Origin: Glossina fuscipes
Taxonomy: Eukaryota; Arthropoda; Insecta; Diptera; Glossinidae
Direction: 5' to 3'
Assembly: GCF_014805625.2 (NCBI RefSeq)
Contig: NW_023998415.1
Coordinates: forward strand, 48,354,114 to 48,418,113
Length of the DNA: 64,000 nt
Shown here one piece after another: positions 48,307 to 58,746 of this stretch; within the stretch, counting starts at the first letter, position 1, and every line of letters starts with the position of its first letter. The notes under the pieces are model-generated. The model was not told where the DNA came from. It saw nothing but the letters and a program-made list of their open reading frames with translations, and searched no databases. Both the position numbers and the translations under genes were made by a program.

Positions 48307-49177
48307 GAATACAAACACACATATACATATACATGGTTAAAGGGATAAATGCAGATTTATGAGCGTATATTGGGGCTTATGGGGTGAGGAAAAAAAAAAA
48401 AAGAGTTAATTCCCTAATATATCATGTACGTGAATATACCGTATCTTACACATATATCTAGGTTCATATGCGTGTAAACGTAATAGGGCGTAAAGTGTAG
48501 TGACTTAACTAACGATTTTTACATATTCAACATGACAGGTATACAAATTCTTATAATTATTCTAAAGTATTATATGCTGAAAGTTCATATTTCGCGATAT
48601 GCTTGTAACTGTTTTAGTCACGACTTCACCTCGTAAATATTTGCGATTTTAATGCCATAACTTAACTAACATTGTTACATATCAAATTCGCTTTTATTTT
48701 ATTCGTTATTCCCAATATGTCTTACATTGGGTTCGGTTACATATAGAGAAGGTATAGAGAGCGTAGGGTCTTATTTAAATTAAAACAATAAATTACGGAC
48801 AACTATTTACATATTTCAAGAAACTTAACTAACTTCAATTTTAGATATATTATATATATATATATATATGAACTTTTCCCTTAAATAACATGATGTAACT
48901 CGCCTTACTTCGAACAAGTGCTTTGCTTCATTTCAACTTCAAAACAGGTCGCACATATCACCTGTTGTTTTGTTGTTTTTATTAGTTTGTTTATGTTTAA
49001 CCTTTTATCTGCTACCAGGGAACTTTTATTTCCCTTTGTTACGATTTCGCAAAATGCTTTTCTTCTGCGCTCATTTTATTAAATACGTGATGCTTAGGCA
49101 TCTTTTGCTAATCTACTTGAACGTTCCTCTATCCTTTGTTTTTTTTAATATCTTACCGCTTTCTATTTTCTCGCAGG

Positions 49178-49410
49178 TTTTATACCCTACACCACTACAG
49201 GTTATATTAAATTTGTACGGGCATATGTAATTTGCAGAAGAGCTTAAGAGACTCTTCTACCGTTTATTATAGGGAATCAATTTTTGAATCGATCTAAGCC
49301 TCAAGATTCGTCTGATGTCTGTCCATCTAATGTTGTCTTCAAGCTATAGATTCCAATTTTTGAGATATTTCGATGAAGTTTCGTACGGTGTCGTGGGACA
49401 CAAACGAAAT
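49178..49410 (+). mobile_element. Copy of the second (GTCY)-core repeat family with its left end
   Basis: It begins tttataccctacaccactac and ggttatattaaatttgt, a start commonly seen in such dipteran elements. It continues with tttttgaatcgatctaagc, a degenerate gatgtctgtccatc core, agattccaatttttgagat and atttcgatgaagtttcgtac. It abuts the LINE relic at 49,533 on the other strand. Confidence 0.65.
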
Positions 49411-49532
49411 GGAAAGCGATAGATAAAGGCGTATATTCCGATAGAGGGCGACGTGTTGCAAGAATGCCTCTCAGATATGATGGCATATTCACTGCCTTTT
49501 TCAAAAGGGAGGACACATATAGCACGGTTGAT

Positions 49533-49875
49533 CTATAGTACGGTTGGCTATCTTTGCCATCTGGTTTCTACGATCTTCCGTAAGGCCTCGAGTGTTAGAT
49601 AGTGGTTGCGTTAACGCTTTTATTACTTCTACTGATTTTCCATAGCTGTAGAGCCGTTACTATTTATATGTTAGTCTTTGGGCGACCACTACTCCTAGGT
49701 ATTGTATAATCGATGTGAGCGACTATACTAGTATTGTCCACCTTAAGTGTAACCATTTTCAGTTTACTCCTCGAGACTATTCATGCCGCTTCTGTTTATT
49801 CTATCGATCGTTTTTGTTATGTCGTCGACGAAACACCGTACTACTGACGTTCCCTTTGGTCCACGGCGTGGGACC
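49533..49875 (-). pseudogene. Reverse-transcriptase relic of an R1-like LINE
   Basis: Read on the minus strand from 49,870 downward there are three consecutive landmarks. The first is VVRCFVDDITKTID (49,803-49,844), equivalent to the YADD catalytic box with the Tyr-Ala changed. The second is IIQYLGVVVAQRLTYK (49,663-49,710), the IKYLGV..D..L.+K motif that follows the palm. The third is ALTQPLSNTRGLTEDRR (about 49,560-49,620), which fits the thumb motif L...N..GP...RR of R1-clade elements. Order and spacing fit a LINE RT. Frameshifts and stops between the blocks show it is dead. Confidence 0.77.
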
Positions 49876-51814
49876 TCACGAAGTCTAATGTATGTGTGTG
49901 CGCACGCGTGCGCATGTGTATGCGTACGTATGTGCCTATGTGCGTACATTTGTATCCACTCTAGCTTTGTACTAATAAATAAACTCCGCATCTAATCTGA
50001 AAAGCACTTCATTAATTTTAGAGACACAATCAAATGCAGTGACTAAACATAAATGTCAGAAAATGAAAATGATGATTATATTGTAGGTGATGCTGTGTTG
50101 GTATAGAGTACGATACACAAAAAGCAACGAAAACAGCGCAAGCACAGCATGCAATCATAGCTACCTCTGGGAAGATAATAGTCAGCCATGCACATAAAGC
50201 AGCAACGTGGTTCTGTTTGTTGCCGCGCATTGTATGTCGGTGGCATTATAATAAAATTTTGTTTTGTATGGATTTTTTTTCCTTTTTTTTTTTTTTGTTT
50301 TTTTTTTTGTTTTAATAAGAGTCGCTTAGTGTAGCGTTTCAAGAAAGATAGAAATTTTGGAAAATTCAGTTTTGCATATGTATTGGTAATAAAAACTCGT
50401 AAGCTGCAAAAACCAAATTATATTTATAAGCATGTTCCAGAATGAGTAAAAATAACAACGCAGCAACATTTTCGCAGACATTCTCCCGTTGTGCATACAC
50501 AGGCTTGTGTTTCTATTAAAATTTATCATAAAAAAACTTTTATCCGTACATCAAATTTTATATTGTTAAGGATTTTTGAAGCAACTAAGTAGCTGCGCAT
50601 AACACAACGGTAAATATAATAGCAGTACGAGCTCGTGCACGTGCACTACAATTTTGCTCGTAATAATAACACTAACCTGAAGCGGTAACGTGAAAACTTG
50701 TGTAGCACTGCCAAATAACGTAAAAGCATAAATTTTGATGAATCTCGGTACAGGGTAAACAAACACATTCGTAGAAAACACATACAATCGCCTTCGCAAC
50801 GCTCATATATTTCTAGACCGTATTTGTATTGCATTTTTGTTCCATTTTCGCATCCGTATATTAGTTATGCTACATCGTTCATTGTTATACACAAATATAT
50901 TTATGCAGAGTAATGACTGTAAGGTGTGTAGAAATGCGAATCTGTGCATACGCTTATAAGTATACGCTGTCAAATTATACTTTTACCTTGATTTAGTATA
51001 CCTTCTCTACTCGCATTGTATTCCGTTTCTCCCGATACATAATTCGGTCTAATAACTTCAAAACTCGGAAAAATTTCAAATTCATAATTCAGAATTTCAT
51101 GTATTCATTATTCATATATTATACCCATTGGCGCCACCATCGCTGTATCTAGTCTCTCGTTATAAGCATAGTAGATACACACTTATACGGAGATAATGCA
51201 TAATGTAATATAATACATGTATGAGTGTGTACGCGTGCTTCTATGTGGATACAATAAAAAATTTGAATCGTCGAACAATCTTAAACGAGACAGATTTTTG
51301 TGTGCGACGTAGGATTTTATATTTACTATTATTTGCGGATGGATTGTTACTCTTAGCAATGCGCCAATGCGCTTTTGGACATCGACGTTGGCCCATTTCC
51401 GAACACAGATTGAACACAAAAATGCGTGGGGCAACATCAGAAAGAAAGACAAAAAGATATACTTACATCGATTCGGAAGATTTTCTTGAATCGAATGCTA
51501 TGATAGAAGGTTATCTAAAGTACATCTAGTGGTTAGTGCACTAGCCTAAGCCCAAATATTTATAGATATTAACAAAATTTTTGCTTTTTTTATAATACAA
51601 TTGTGATCACAAGGTTTGGCATAGAGATGGATCTTTCGCTTTTCCTAATCAAAGAGAAAAAGTCCAAAATCTCCTTTAAAAGAAGCTGCTTCTCCCGTGT
51701 TTTTCATTAAGAGCGACTTCTAATTTATCAATAGCGCGCATATTATTTAAGCGGATTAACACAACGCCTATGTATGTAACTGTATGTAATATTTTCTTCC
51801 TTTATTTTCAATCC
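49876..51814. other. Spacer with one 102-codon ORF
   Basis: Mostly unique sequence with a GT-rich patch (49,888-49,945) and T-runs at 50,270-50,310. The only frame of note, 51,221-51,529, is listed separately. Nothing else is recognised. Confidence 0.55.
51221..51529 (+). CDS. Hypothetical 102-residue ORF, doubtful
   Basis: A frame from ATG to TAG in a slightly GC-richer patch. It encodes one hydrophobic stretch (ILYLLLFADGLLLLAM, residues about 32-47) that could be a membrane segment, followed by a basic then acidic tail. The context before the ATG (acatgt) is not a strong fly start context. A minus-strand frame of 89 codons overlaps most of it. LLLFADG recalls the copia RT YVDD box, but nothing else around it does. 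Possibly a small gene, more probably chance. Confidence 0.15.
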   Translation: MSVYACFYVDTIKNLNRRTILNETDFCVRRRILYLLLFADGLLLLAMRQCAFGHRRWPISEHRLNTKMRGATSERKTKRYTYIDSEDFLESNAMIEGYLKYI

Positions 51815-52180
51815 ATTTTTCTTGAAAACAATATTTATCTGCGACGTATCAAGGCTCTGATTCCATAGCGAAATGGCTGCATTGTTTCAATTCAAATAAA
51901 TATTAGTTGAATCAATAAGGATATGTGGCGAAGACGCCAGATAGTATAGTGAAGTGCAACGTACGACATGGGCAAAAGTTTCTTCATAATCGACGCCCTT
52001 AACAAACAGCTTAGGCTTATGTAGGGATCATCATCTATTTTGTTTGTCGATTGCATGTCTACCAAAGGCTACGAAACGAAAGCAGTTAAATAAAATTCAC
52101 AGTTGCTTTGAACTTTTCCGAATAACGAAAATTTTCTTCAAAGAGATTTTGCATCCAGATCGGACGCCTTTCGAGTTTGC
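51815..52180 (-). pseudogene. Copia-like reverse-transcriptase relic
   Basis: On the minus strand the sequence at 51,945-51,997 reads KGVDYEETFAHVVRCTSL, the hallmark GVDYEETFAPVV..TS of Ty1/copia RTs. It is followed in frame by ILIDSTNIYLN (about 51,889-51,918), standing for the QMDV.TAFL catalytic region with the Asp block altered. Before it, ERRPIWMQ (52,131-52,175) resembles the linker preceding RT. The expected stretch GCKWVFK...KARLVA is deleted, so the linker and RT are closer than in an intact element. Stops are present. Confidence 0.87.
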
Positions 52181-52497
52181 ACTTCGTTTGTATCTTCTTA
52201 AGATTTACAATTAGTTTGCAAATTCGGAAATTAGAACTTTTTGCGCGTACTAGTCGCATGAATTTACAAATGGATTTATAAAATGAGTAGTTTTGGAGAA
52301 TTGGACTTTGGAGGATTGCTCTTCAACGGACATATCACATTTACTAATGACGTATAATATTTGGATTATAAAAACGAGGCGCTTACAACCTTATTCGCTT
52401 ATGCGTCAGACTTAATGCTTAATAATCAAAAAATCGCAAATATGCTTAAGGATTGAACGTCCACTTCTCCACAGTTCTTCTTGCGAAAAGTGCGACT

Positions 52498-53070
52498 TTA
52501 TGTATTTGGCGGATACGGTTCAAAATGCGCGCTGGCATAACAAATCTTTCTAATCAAAAGGATACATCTCACCGTCTTCTTCCTCATAGTACGGTTAAAA
52601 CTTTCGATCATACTATTATTTGGCTTACGAGTGTAAAGCGTTGGTTTTGATAGTTTGATGGCATTCTTGGATAAGATAATTTTAAAATGTACACTGAAAA
52701 GTTGAAGTTTATTGTCAGAATGAACGATTAACTTTTCCGTTTTTGAGTTTTGGCTCTCCACGAGTGCTTTGAAGTTAACAAATTTAGAAAAAACTTGATC
52801 ATTTAGTTTTGATTGGTATTACAAATAATTTATGAGAAAAATCATGTCCAAATATCAATAAACGTCAGATACATTAGAGAAAAGGCTTTCACTTGAATCG
52901 TCTCTTAAAATTAAGAAAAGAAAGAATTCTTTTCTAAGATTACTGGTACCGGGACTATTTGGAAGAAATACCGTTTGATTTACCTCGTAAATGGATGGTT
53001 TACATTTGATTGCATTGAGGTTGTCATCACACATGTGAGCAAACTGTCAGATCTTTAAATGAATATCTAA
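52498..53070 (-). pseudogene. Copia-like integrase relic
   Basis: Read downward on the minus strand: SFKDLT (53,044-53,064), like the GAG-pre-integrase .GH.+F.DL; CKPSIYEVNQ and LPNSPG (52,930-53,004), like C..CI.GKQT..PFP.S; YLTFID (52,855-52,872), the first-Asp box of integrase; QVFSKFVNFKALVESQ; HSDNKL (52,711-52,722), the second Asp; and MIESFNRT (52,588-52,611), carrying the catalytic Glu about 36 residues later as in the DDE family. The last part (52,498-52,761) is one 87-codon frame. The first blocks are separated by stops and frameshifts. Order and strand agree with the RT relic at 51.9 kb. Confidence 0.92.
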
Positions 53071-53340
53071 AGCAAGTACGTCCTCTGGAAATTATTTCTT
53101 GTACACAAGCAGATGTAAGTAACTAAATTTTATATATAAAATTTTACATAAATCGTTCACGAAAATTACAATGTTACCATTTCGAATTAATTGACGTATA
53201 AAAAGGTGGATATCAAATAGTTGTGGAACGTATTGCACATCTTTTATTTATTGCACGTATTTCATATGTCAAATTAATGTCAATATCGCGTATTCATTAC
53301 ATTTTCACTTTTTCATTTGTGACCACAGTCACATTTCCTG

Positions 53341-53420
53341 AATTTTTATACTCTACAACACTTTTGGTAGAGAGTATATATGAATTTTAGCAGTGTGTAT
53401 GTAATACGCAAAAGATCATA
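53341..53420 (+). mobile_element. Left-end fragment of the second (GTCY)-core family
   Basis: It starts tttttatactctacaacac and contains ttggtagagagtatatatg, matching the form of the start at 49,178 (tataccctacaccacta). The actctac/gtagagagt pair can fold as a hairpin. No further family blocks follow. The adjoining T26 tract (53,495-53,520) separates it from later sequence. Confidence 0.4.
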
Positions 53421-54499
53421 AGGTAAGATTTACTATAACGAATTCAGTTAGAGAATCATGCAACCAGGGAACTATTGCCGTTATTATCGGGCTGTTTTTT
53501 TTTTTTTTTTTTTTTTTTTTGAACGTAAAATATGCCAGACCAATTGACATATGAAAACAAACCATATAATAAAAAAAGTGAAAAGAAAAATACCGCAAAT
53601 GCATCATAATGTTGCAGTGATCGTGAACGATTTACAAGAAGTGTAGATTTAATTGCTGCCGATAAGTAAATATTTCTTGTAAATATAATTTATAAAGTGT
53701 ATGTTCTTTCAATTCGGACATTGTAAAGTTGTTGTTGTATTTCTTTAAGTTGGCGACACAAGATTAAAATAGTTGATGTCGCTAACCAAAATTCCCTACA
53801 ACAACAAAATGTTATGTATTAAACTATTGGCCTCAAAGGAAGAATTCATTGAAAAGATAGTTTAAGAGTTCGGCCAGTCCAAATGCGATGTTACTTTCCA
53901 TTGTGGTGAGCGGTTTGACAATATCAACGATCTTAAGTATTTTTTTTTATTGTTTCCTTGTGCAACTTGGTTTAAATAATTGAAAAATGTAATTTCAGCA
54001 AAGTTTCGAAAGACCGAAAGACAAGTGGATGCAATGTTGCTTTCCGTTGGGGATCGATCAACTTTAAGCTGCTCAAAATTATCATGAAAATTCTTACCAA
54101 AGGCTCAGAAATCTGATGAGCTAGCCATCAAGCTAAATTGATTGGATTTAGTGCGCATAGATGCGGTGAATTGGCGAAATGTAAATTAACTAAAATTTAT
54201 TTTAGGCGAACGACAAATAAGAAAATATAGTGACAACAGGTTGTCCTTCAAAAGAAAAACAAGGACGAGGCACATGCGCACGAACATGGAAAGAAGTTAT
54301 GATACAATGCGCTGATTCCCCAATCTAGTTCGAGAGCTTTTCTTGGTTTATATAGAAATATTGTTGTCGCCAGATTTGACGTAACGCAGAGAGCGCATTT
54401 GGTGACAATCATCAGCAAGTTTGCTTACATGATTGGAGGTTATTGGTGACTGCCGCGTACCGCATTGTCGTCTCCTTACATGATTATCCCTCAGAATTA
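53421..54499. other. Unassigned sequence between copia-like pieces
   Basis: No clear family. A 21-bp motif (atgcgatgttactttcc at 53,883; atgcaatgttgctttcc at 54,029) is repeated about 146 bp apart. It may be remaining gag/protease sequence of the copia-like element or a later insertion. Confidence 0.4.
53495..53520 (+). repeat. Poly-T tract, 26 bp
   Basis: Uninterrupted T run inside the decayed retroelement region. Read on the minus strand it is a poly-A run, which could be a retroposon tail. Confidence 0.95.
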
Positions 54500-54735
54500 T
54501 TTTTCCAACCGATTCAGGTCATTTAGCCATCCTTCTATCCGTCTGACTTTCTGTGTATTCTGTGTGCGTTCATTTATTTCCAGCCTATAGGTCGCAAATT
54601 TTTGCGAAATTTTAACGAAATTTTGACGGGCTGACGGGTATTTTCATCCAAGGACGAACGCGTTCGCCTTTGATCTTAAATTTTTAGATCGGCCATTGAT
54701 CATGGTTTTGGCCATCCTATGAAAACTAAATCCTT
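54500..54735 (+). mobile_element. Copy of the second (GTCY)-core repeat family
   Basis: It shows ttccaaccgattcaggtca, ttagccatccttctatccg with a degenerate gtctgactttctg core, then ctataggtcgcaaatttt and aaattttaacgaaattttg. The block order is the same as at 41,440 and 49,178. It lies between the copia-like integrase and the possible gag piece, consistent with insertion into the older element. Confidence 0.55.
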
Positions 54736-55034
54736 TCGTGACAGAAGATACAAATAATTTGGATTTTGGATCTACTTTTTATTTATATATAACATATCAT
54801 ATTTATCTTTCGTTATATGAGCAGAAGGGCCATGGTTGGTATATCTGTCATATCATGCGGCTTAAAATCAAATGATTTGTAATATGTATTTACGTATGAT
54901 ATATGATATATGATATATGTAATTTTGATGGAGCTCTGAAGCTGGACCTTTGAAGATTTTACGGTGTCCTCTCGCTTTTTTTTTTTAATTGGAGAGTTTT
55001 TTTACAAAATCGTTTGATTGTTCGCAAGTATGAT

Positions 55035-55230
55035 GGAAAAAATTGGAAAATCTTTCGTGCCTTATTTTAATCATACGGTTAAATTTTGCATTTTGCCATA
55101 ACAAACTTTTCATAAATGACTTGTATTCGTCGGGCAGAATTGCCAATATCACGGACGCACGGGAGCCATCATCTATGCTGAATCTATATAATCGAAGGTC
55201 AAAATCAATTAATTTTGGTATCGCTAGTTG
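55035..55230 (-). pseudogene. Possible copia-like gag fragment
   Basis: On the minus strand, LIDFDLRLYRFSIDDGSRAS is followed by VILAILPDEYKSFMKSL (the LPDEY block near 55,114-55,150). This fits the copia gag pattern of FD.L+..L...G....D, then .LL.SLP.EY..F...L, shortened by a deletion. The strand and position upstream of the integrase relic are those expected for gag. The match rests on one motif, so it is tentative. Later on the same strand the region is disrupted by the repeat at 54.5-54.7 kb. Confidence 0.4.
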
Positions 55231-56007
55231 CTTTTTTGCTAATCAAGACCGTACAAACACACGTAACAAAGCATTTGAAGGATGCTGTAGCGCTGTCTTA
55301 GACGCCGCTGTATGATCGCAGCGGTTAAGTTCCATCACGAAACTTGTATTGCGGACGGCTCTCCAGCACTCTTCGAGTACCACATACGATTTTGGTTTGC
55401 ACTTCGAGGTGTAATAATGTTCACGTCCCCGCAATTCGTTAGAAAGAAAACATTGCGGTTTTCCCTGTATTTTTAAATCGAACCACAAAGCAAACCAGTA
55501 AAGAGTACTCGTTCAATGCATGTTAGTTCAGGGTAGCATAAACAAGTGCAACGTTGCATACTTACATAGCTGTATTACTTGGTAAGGCGGTTATTCTATG
55601 TTTTGCAAGTTTTCTCTTGCATTATAATATGGAAGAGGATGGGCATCAACATAACTTGACATAACTTCCTTACTTTTGCTGAAAACTCTGCGATACGATG
55701 TGATTTAGTTTTTGAAAATTCTCAAATAATATCATATAATAAAGTAAGAGACAACATAATGCTTCTAACCAATAACCATGTTTTTATTTACTACGCACAA
55801 ACTAGATGTAAAAAGTAATTGGAAGGCGCAGACACAATTATCCAAGATTTGATACACTTTTGTATGTACGTTTGCCTGGTTGAAAAAATCGCATTTACGA
55901 TCCTAAATTTTTAACTGGGATATCAAGTTTTATCTGACACTCAAAACCGTAAATATGATGCGTTTTTTTTTTGTCGGAAATAATGTGTTTTAAAAAATTT
56001 TTTTTGA

Positions 56008-56010
<3 letters not shown>

Positions 56011-56041
<31 letters not shown>
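56011..56041 (+). repeat. Poly-T tract, 31 bp
   Basis: Uninterrupted T run, with further T-rich sequence just upstream (55,998-56,005). Confidence 0.95.
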
Positions 56042-56042
<1 letters not shown>

Positions 56043-57681
56043 ATTCCTGAATTTGTGTCCTTGTTTTTGGGCAGTAATCCATTTAGAAATGATATTTAGT
56101 AAGAGCTTGATATTGTCTCGATTCCAATTGAAAATTCAACAACAAAGTTCCAAGTTGAAAAGAAACCCCTTTTTAGTGATAATGGTATAGAAAATTTATT
56201 CCAACGCGACCAACAATATTGTTAGTGGCTTTAAGTTAACTTCACATTCAGTTATTGCAAGCGTCGTTGTTTATGAAGCTAACCTAATGTGATTGAAGGC
56301 TTAATAATTGTTATTTATGAGAATATTATGACATGTATGCTGTTGATGTTAGCCCGCAGCAAATGAGTTTTGATGTCATATGTATGAAAATAAGCGCATG
56401 TTTTCAGACAATATTAATTTATTTGATATTCGAAGAGCGACTAATAAGCTACAGCATCGCAATGCCTTGAATGAAAGGTGAAAAACAAGAAGACTTTCCC
56501 AACCTTATGACGAGGGGGCTATTGCCCGCATCAACGTGTAAAATAATGTTTTCAAATTTTCGCGAAAAAACTTTGCACTTATATCTGAAAAGAAGCGCAA
56601 AAATATTTTCAAATTATTTACAAGATAGTTTCAATTTCAAATCGAAAAGTTCATATTCATATTGAGTCAGGTGAAAAGACTTTGCGGTTTTTTGGCACAT
56701 TTTTGAACAAAAATTTTCTTTATTGAAAATCAAACGGCAAAGTCCTCTTACAGTGTATCTAACTTTCGGTTGAAAAGAGGACAGTATAGAATTTTCTCAT
56801 TAGTTTATTTTGATTAGATCTTAAAGTTCGCGCTAGATAGGTGCTACTGTTTGGTCAGAATCAACGGTAGAGATTTTAATTTTAATAATTATTTGAAGAT
56901 TATTGCAAATATTTATGATATACGATCTGTACGATCTGTACTGTACGATCGATATGTGAAGGGAATGGATCATGCAGCTTTTGAGCGTTAACACCAATGG
57001 TTACACCAATTGAAAAATATAAAACTATTTAAATAACATTAATGCGACTGTGAATGACACAAATACACTTAAATTAAACGTTATGTAACGATAATGAAAG
57101 GTTTTCTACGCATTTTCGACACAAATGTGACCAGAGCTATGTGCTATGAATGCAAGACTTTATTATTTCACTCCGTCACCAAATCTATATATATATATAT
57201 ATATATATGTTTGTGTTTAATAAATTTTTTTTTTTTTGATAAAAATATCACAACACACACATACAGTTAGACAAGCGTTAACAGGGCAAATGGAAATTTC
57301 CTTTTTTGTAAATTTAATCACCGAATATAAAGCAAGAGCAACAATAATGCAGAAGAAAATATCAATTAGTCATCTCCAAGGTTTCTTTTGTTTAGTGTAA
57401 ATTGTTTTTGGTTCACTTTTATCTTTTTATTTGCAAGGAATGTATAGTTGACTGTGCGTTTTATATTGACTATGAGTTTGTGTTCTGGTATTATGCATAG
57501 TGTTTTTTGCTTTATACATGCTGCATGTAGTTTATTATCCTTTGGAATCAAAAGCTTTACAAAGAAGAAGAAAAAAAATTCATGAAAACTGCAAAGCAAA
57601 TGTATACTTTTGCTCAGGGAATTTTCATAAACTCTTAACTATGTATATATGATTTATTTACACATTCATATATAACTCTCT

Positions 57682-57719
<38 letters not shown>

Positions 57720-58454
57720 GAGTGTACTTTAAGACTTACAAACACATAAAAGTAAACAAATGTCAGTTGCAGGCAAGTAATGTGGGCACATGTGTGTGTA
57801 TCTGTATACAATAACATAGAGAATCAAAGTCGTTGTTGTGTCTTGGAGCTAAAAGGAGGTTAAAATCAAAAACAACATTAAACAAACAAATCTACATACA
57901 TGTATATATCTATGAATAGTTTCTTGTAAATGCTGGCTCTTAACAACCCTCTGACAAACACAATAATAGAAGCACAACAAAAAAAAAAAAAAAAATCAAA
58001 GAAAGCAAAAAAAAAAAAAAAAAAAACAACAAACAAAACCAGATGCAATGCCCAGAGCCATTCTTCTTTAACTTTTGATAATATTGGGTAATAAAGCGCA
58101 TCCTCCTTTCATTTACAAAAAAAAAAAAAAAGAAGAAAAACAAGAAGAAAAAAAAAGAAGAGTACAAAATATAAAGAACTAAACTACTATTGTCTCCTCC
58201 AGCTCTTCATTCATCTACTCAAGATGTTGGTGATGATAATGTTCATGATGGTGTGTTTGTGTATATATGTGTGTTGAATAGCGTTAAAGTTCTCCACTAC
58301 TTATTACTATTTTAGTTCACAATCAGCTCGTAAATCCCAGGATAACGCTACAAAATGCTTTACATATAAAATGCAGTTTCCATCAGTTTGTTTATTTGTT
58401 CCGCTTTGTTGCTCGTTTGTTGCATTTGTAATCTCCTTTCAAACATGTACATAA

Positions 58455-58456
<2 letters not shown>

Positions 58457-58492
<36 letters not shown>

Positions 58493-58499
58493 AGAGAGA
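58457..58499 (+). repeat. (CA)n-(GA)n compound microsatellite
   Basis: About 33 bp CA followed directly by about 10 bp GA. Confidence 0.95.
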
Positions 58500-58710
58500 C
58501 ACATACACCTCAATACAATACATTCATATATGAATATATGCATGTTTCTAAGAACTTTTAAGCAGAATTATATGCAGTTTATTTACCGTCTTTGCTGCAT
58601 GCCCCTGCTTATATACTATTCAGCCGTTATCGTTAGCTGTAGACTTCTCTATCTTTTTCAGTGTAAAGTTGTTGCCATAGTAAATTATCTACAGTTGTCA
58701 TAAGTCAACA

Positions 58711-58746
58711 ACATCATCATCATCATCATCATCGTCATCATCGTCA
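58711..58746 (+). repeat. (CAT)n trinucleotide array
   Basis: About twelve CAT units with two CGT variants. Confidence 0.9.

Larger units (their letters stand above)
46761..49177. other. AT-rich spacer with (CA)n
   Basis: No established gene. Contains T-runs at 46,927-46,940, a (CA)n array at 48,270-48,306, a (TA)n run at 48,847-48,869 and the GC-richer segment 47,361-47,442 described separately. A 86-codon frame at 48,970-49,230 is hydrophobic low-information sequence. Confidence 0.55.

Noticed and set aside
51308..51360. LLLFADG resembling the copia RT YVDD box on the plus strand
   Set aside because: The second Asp is missing, no other RT motif surrounds it, and the copia-like relic nearby is on the other strand.
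51525..51560. tRNA A-box-like tagtggttagtgcac
   Set aside because: There is no B-box at the right distance and no cloverleaf.
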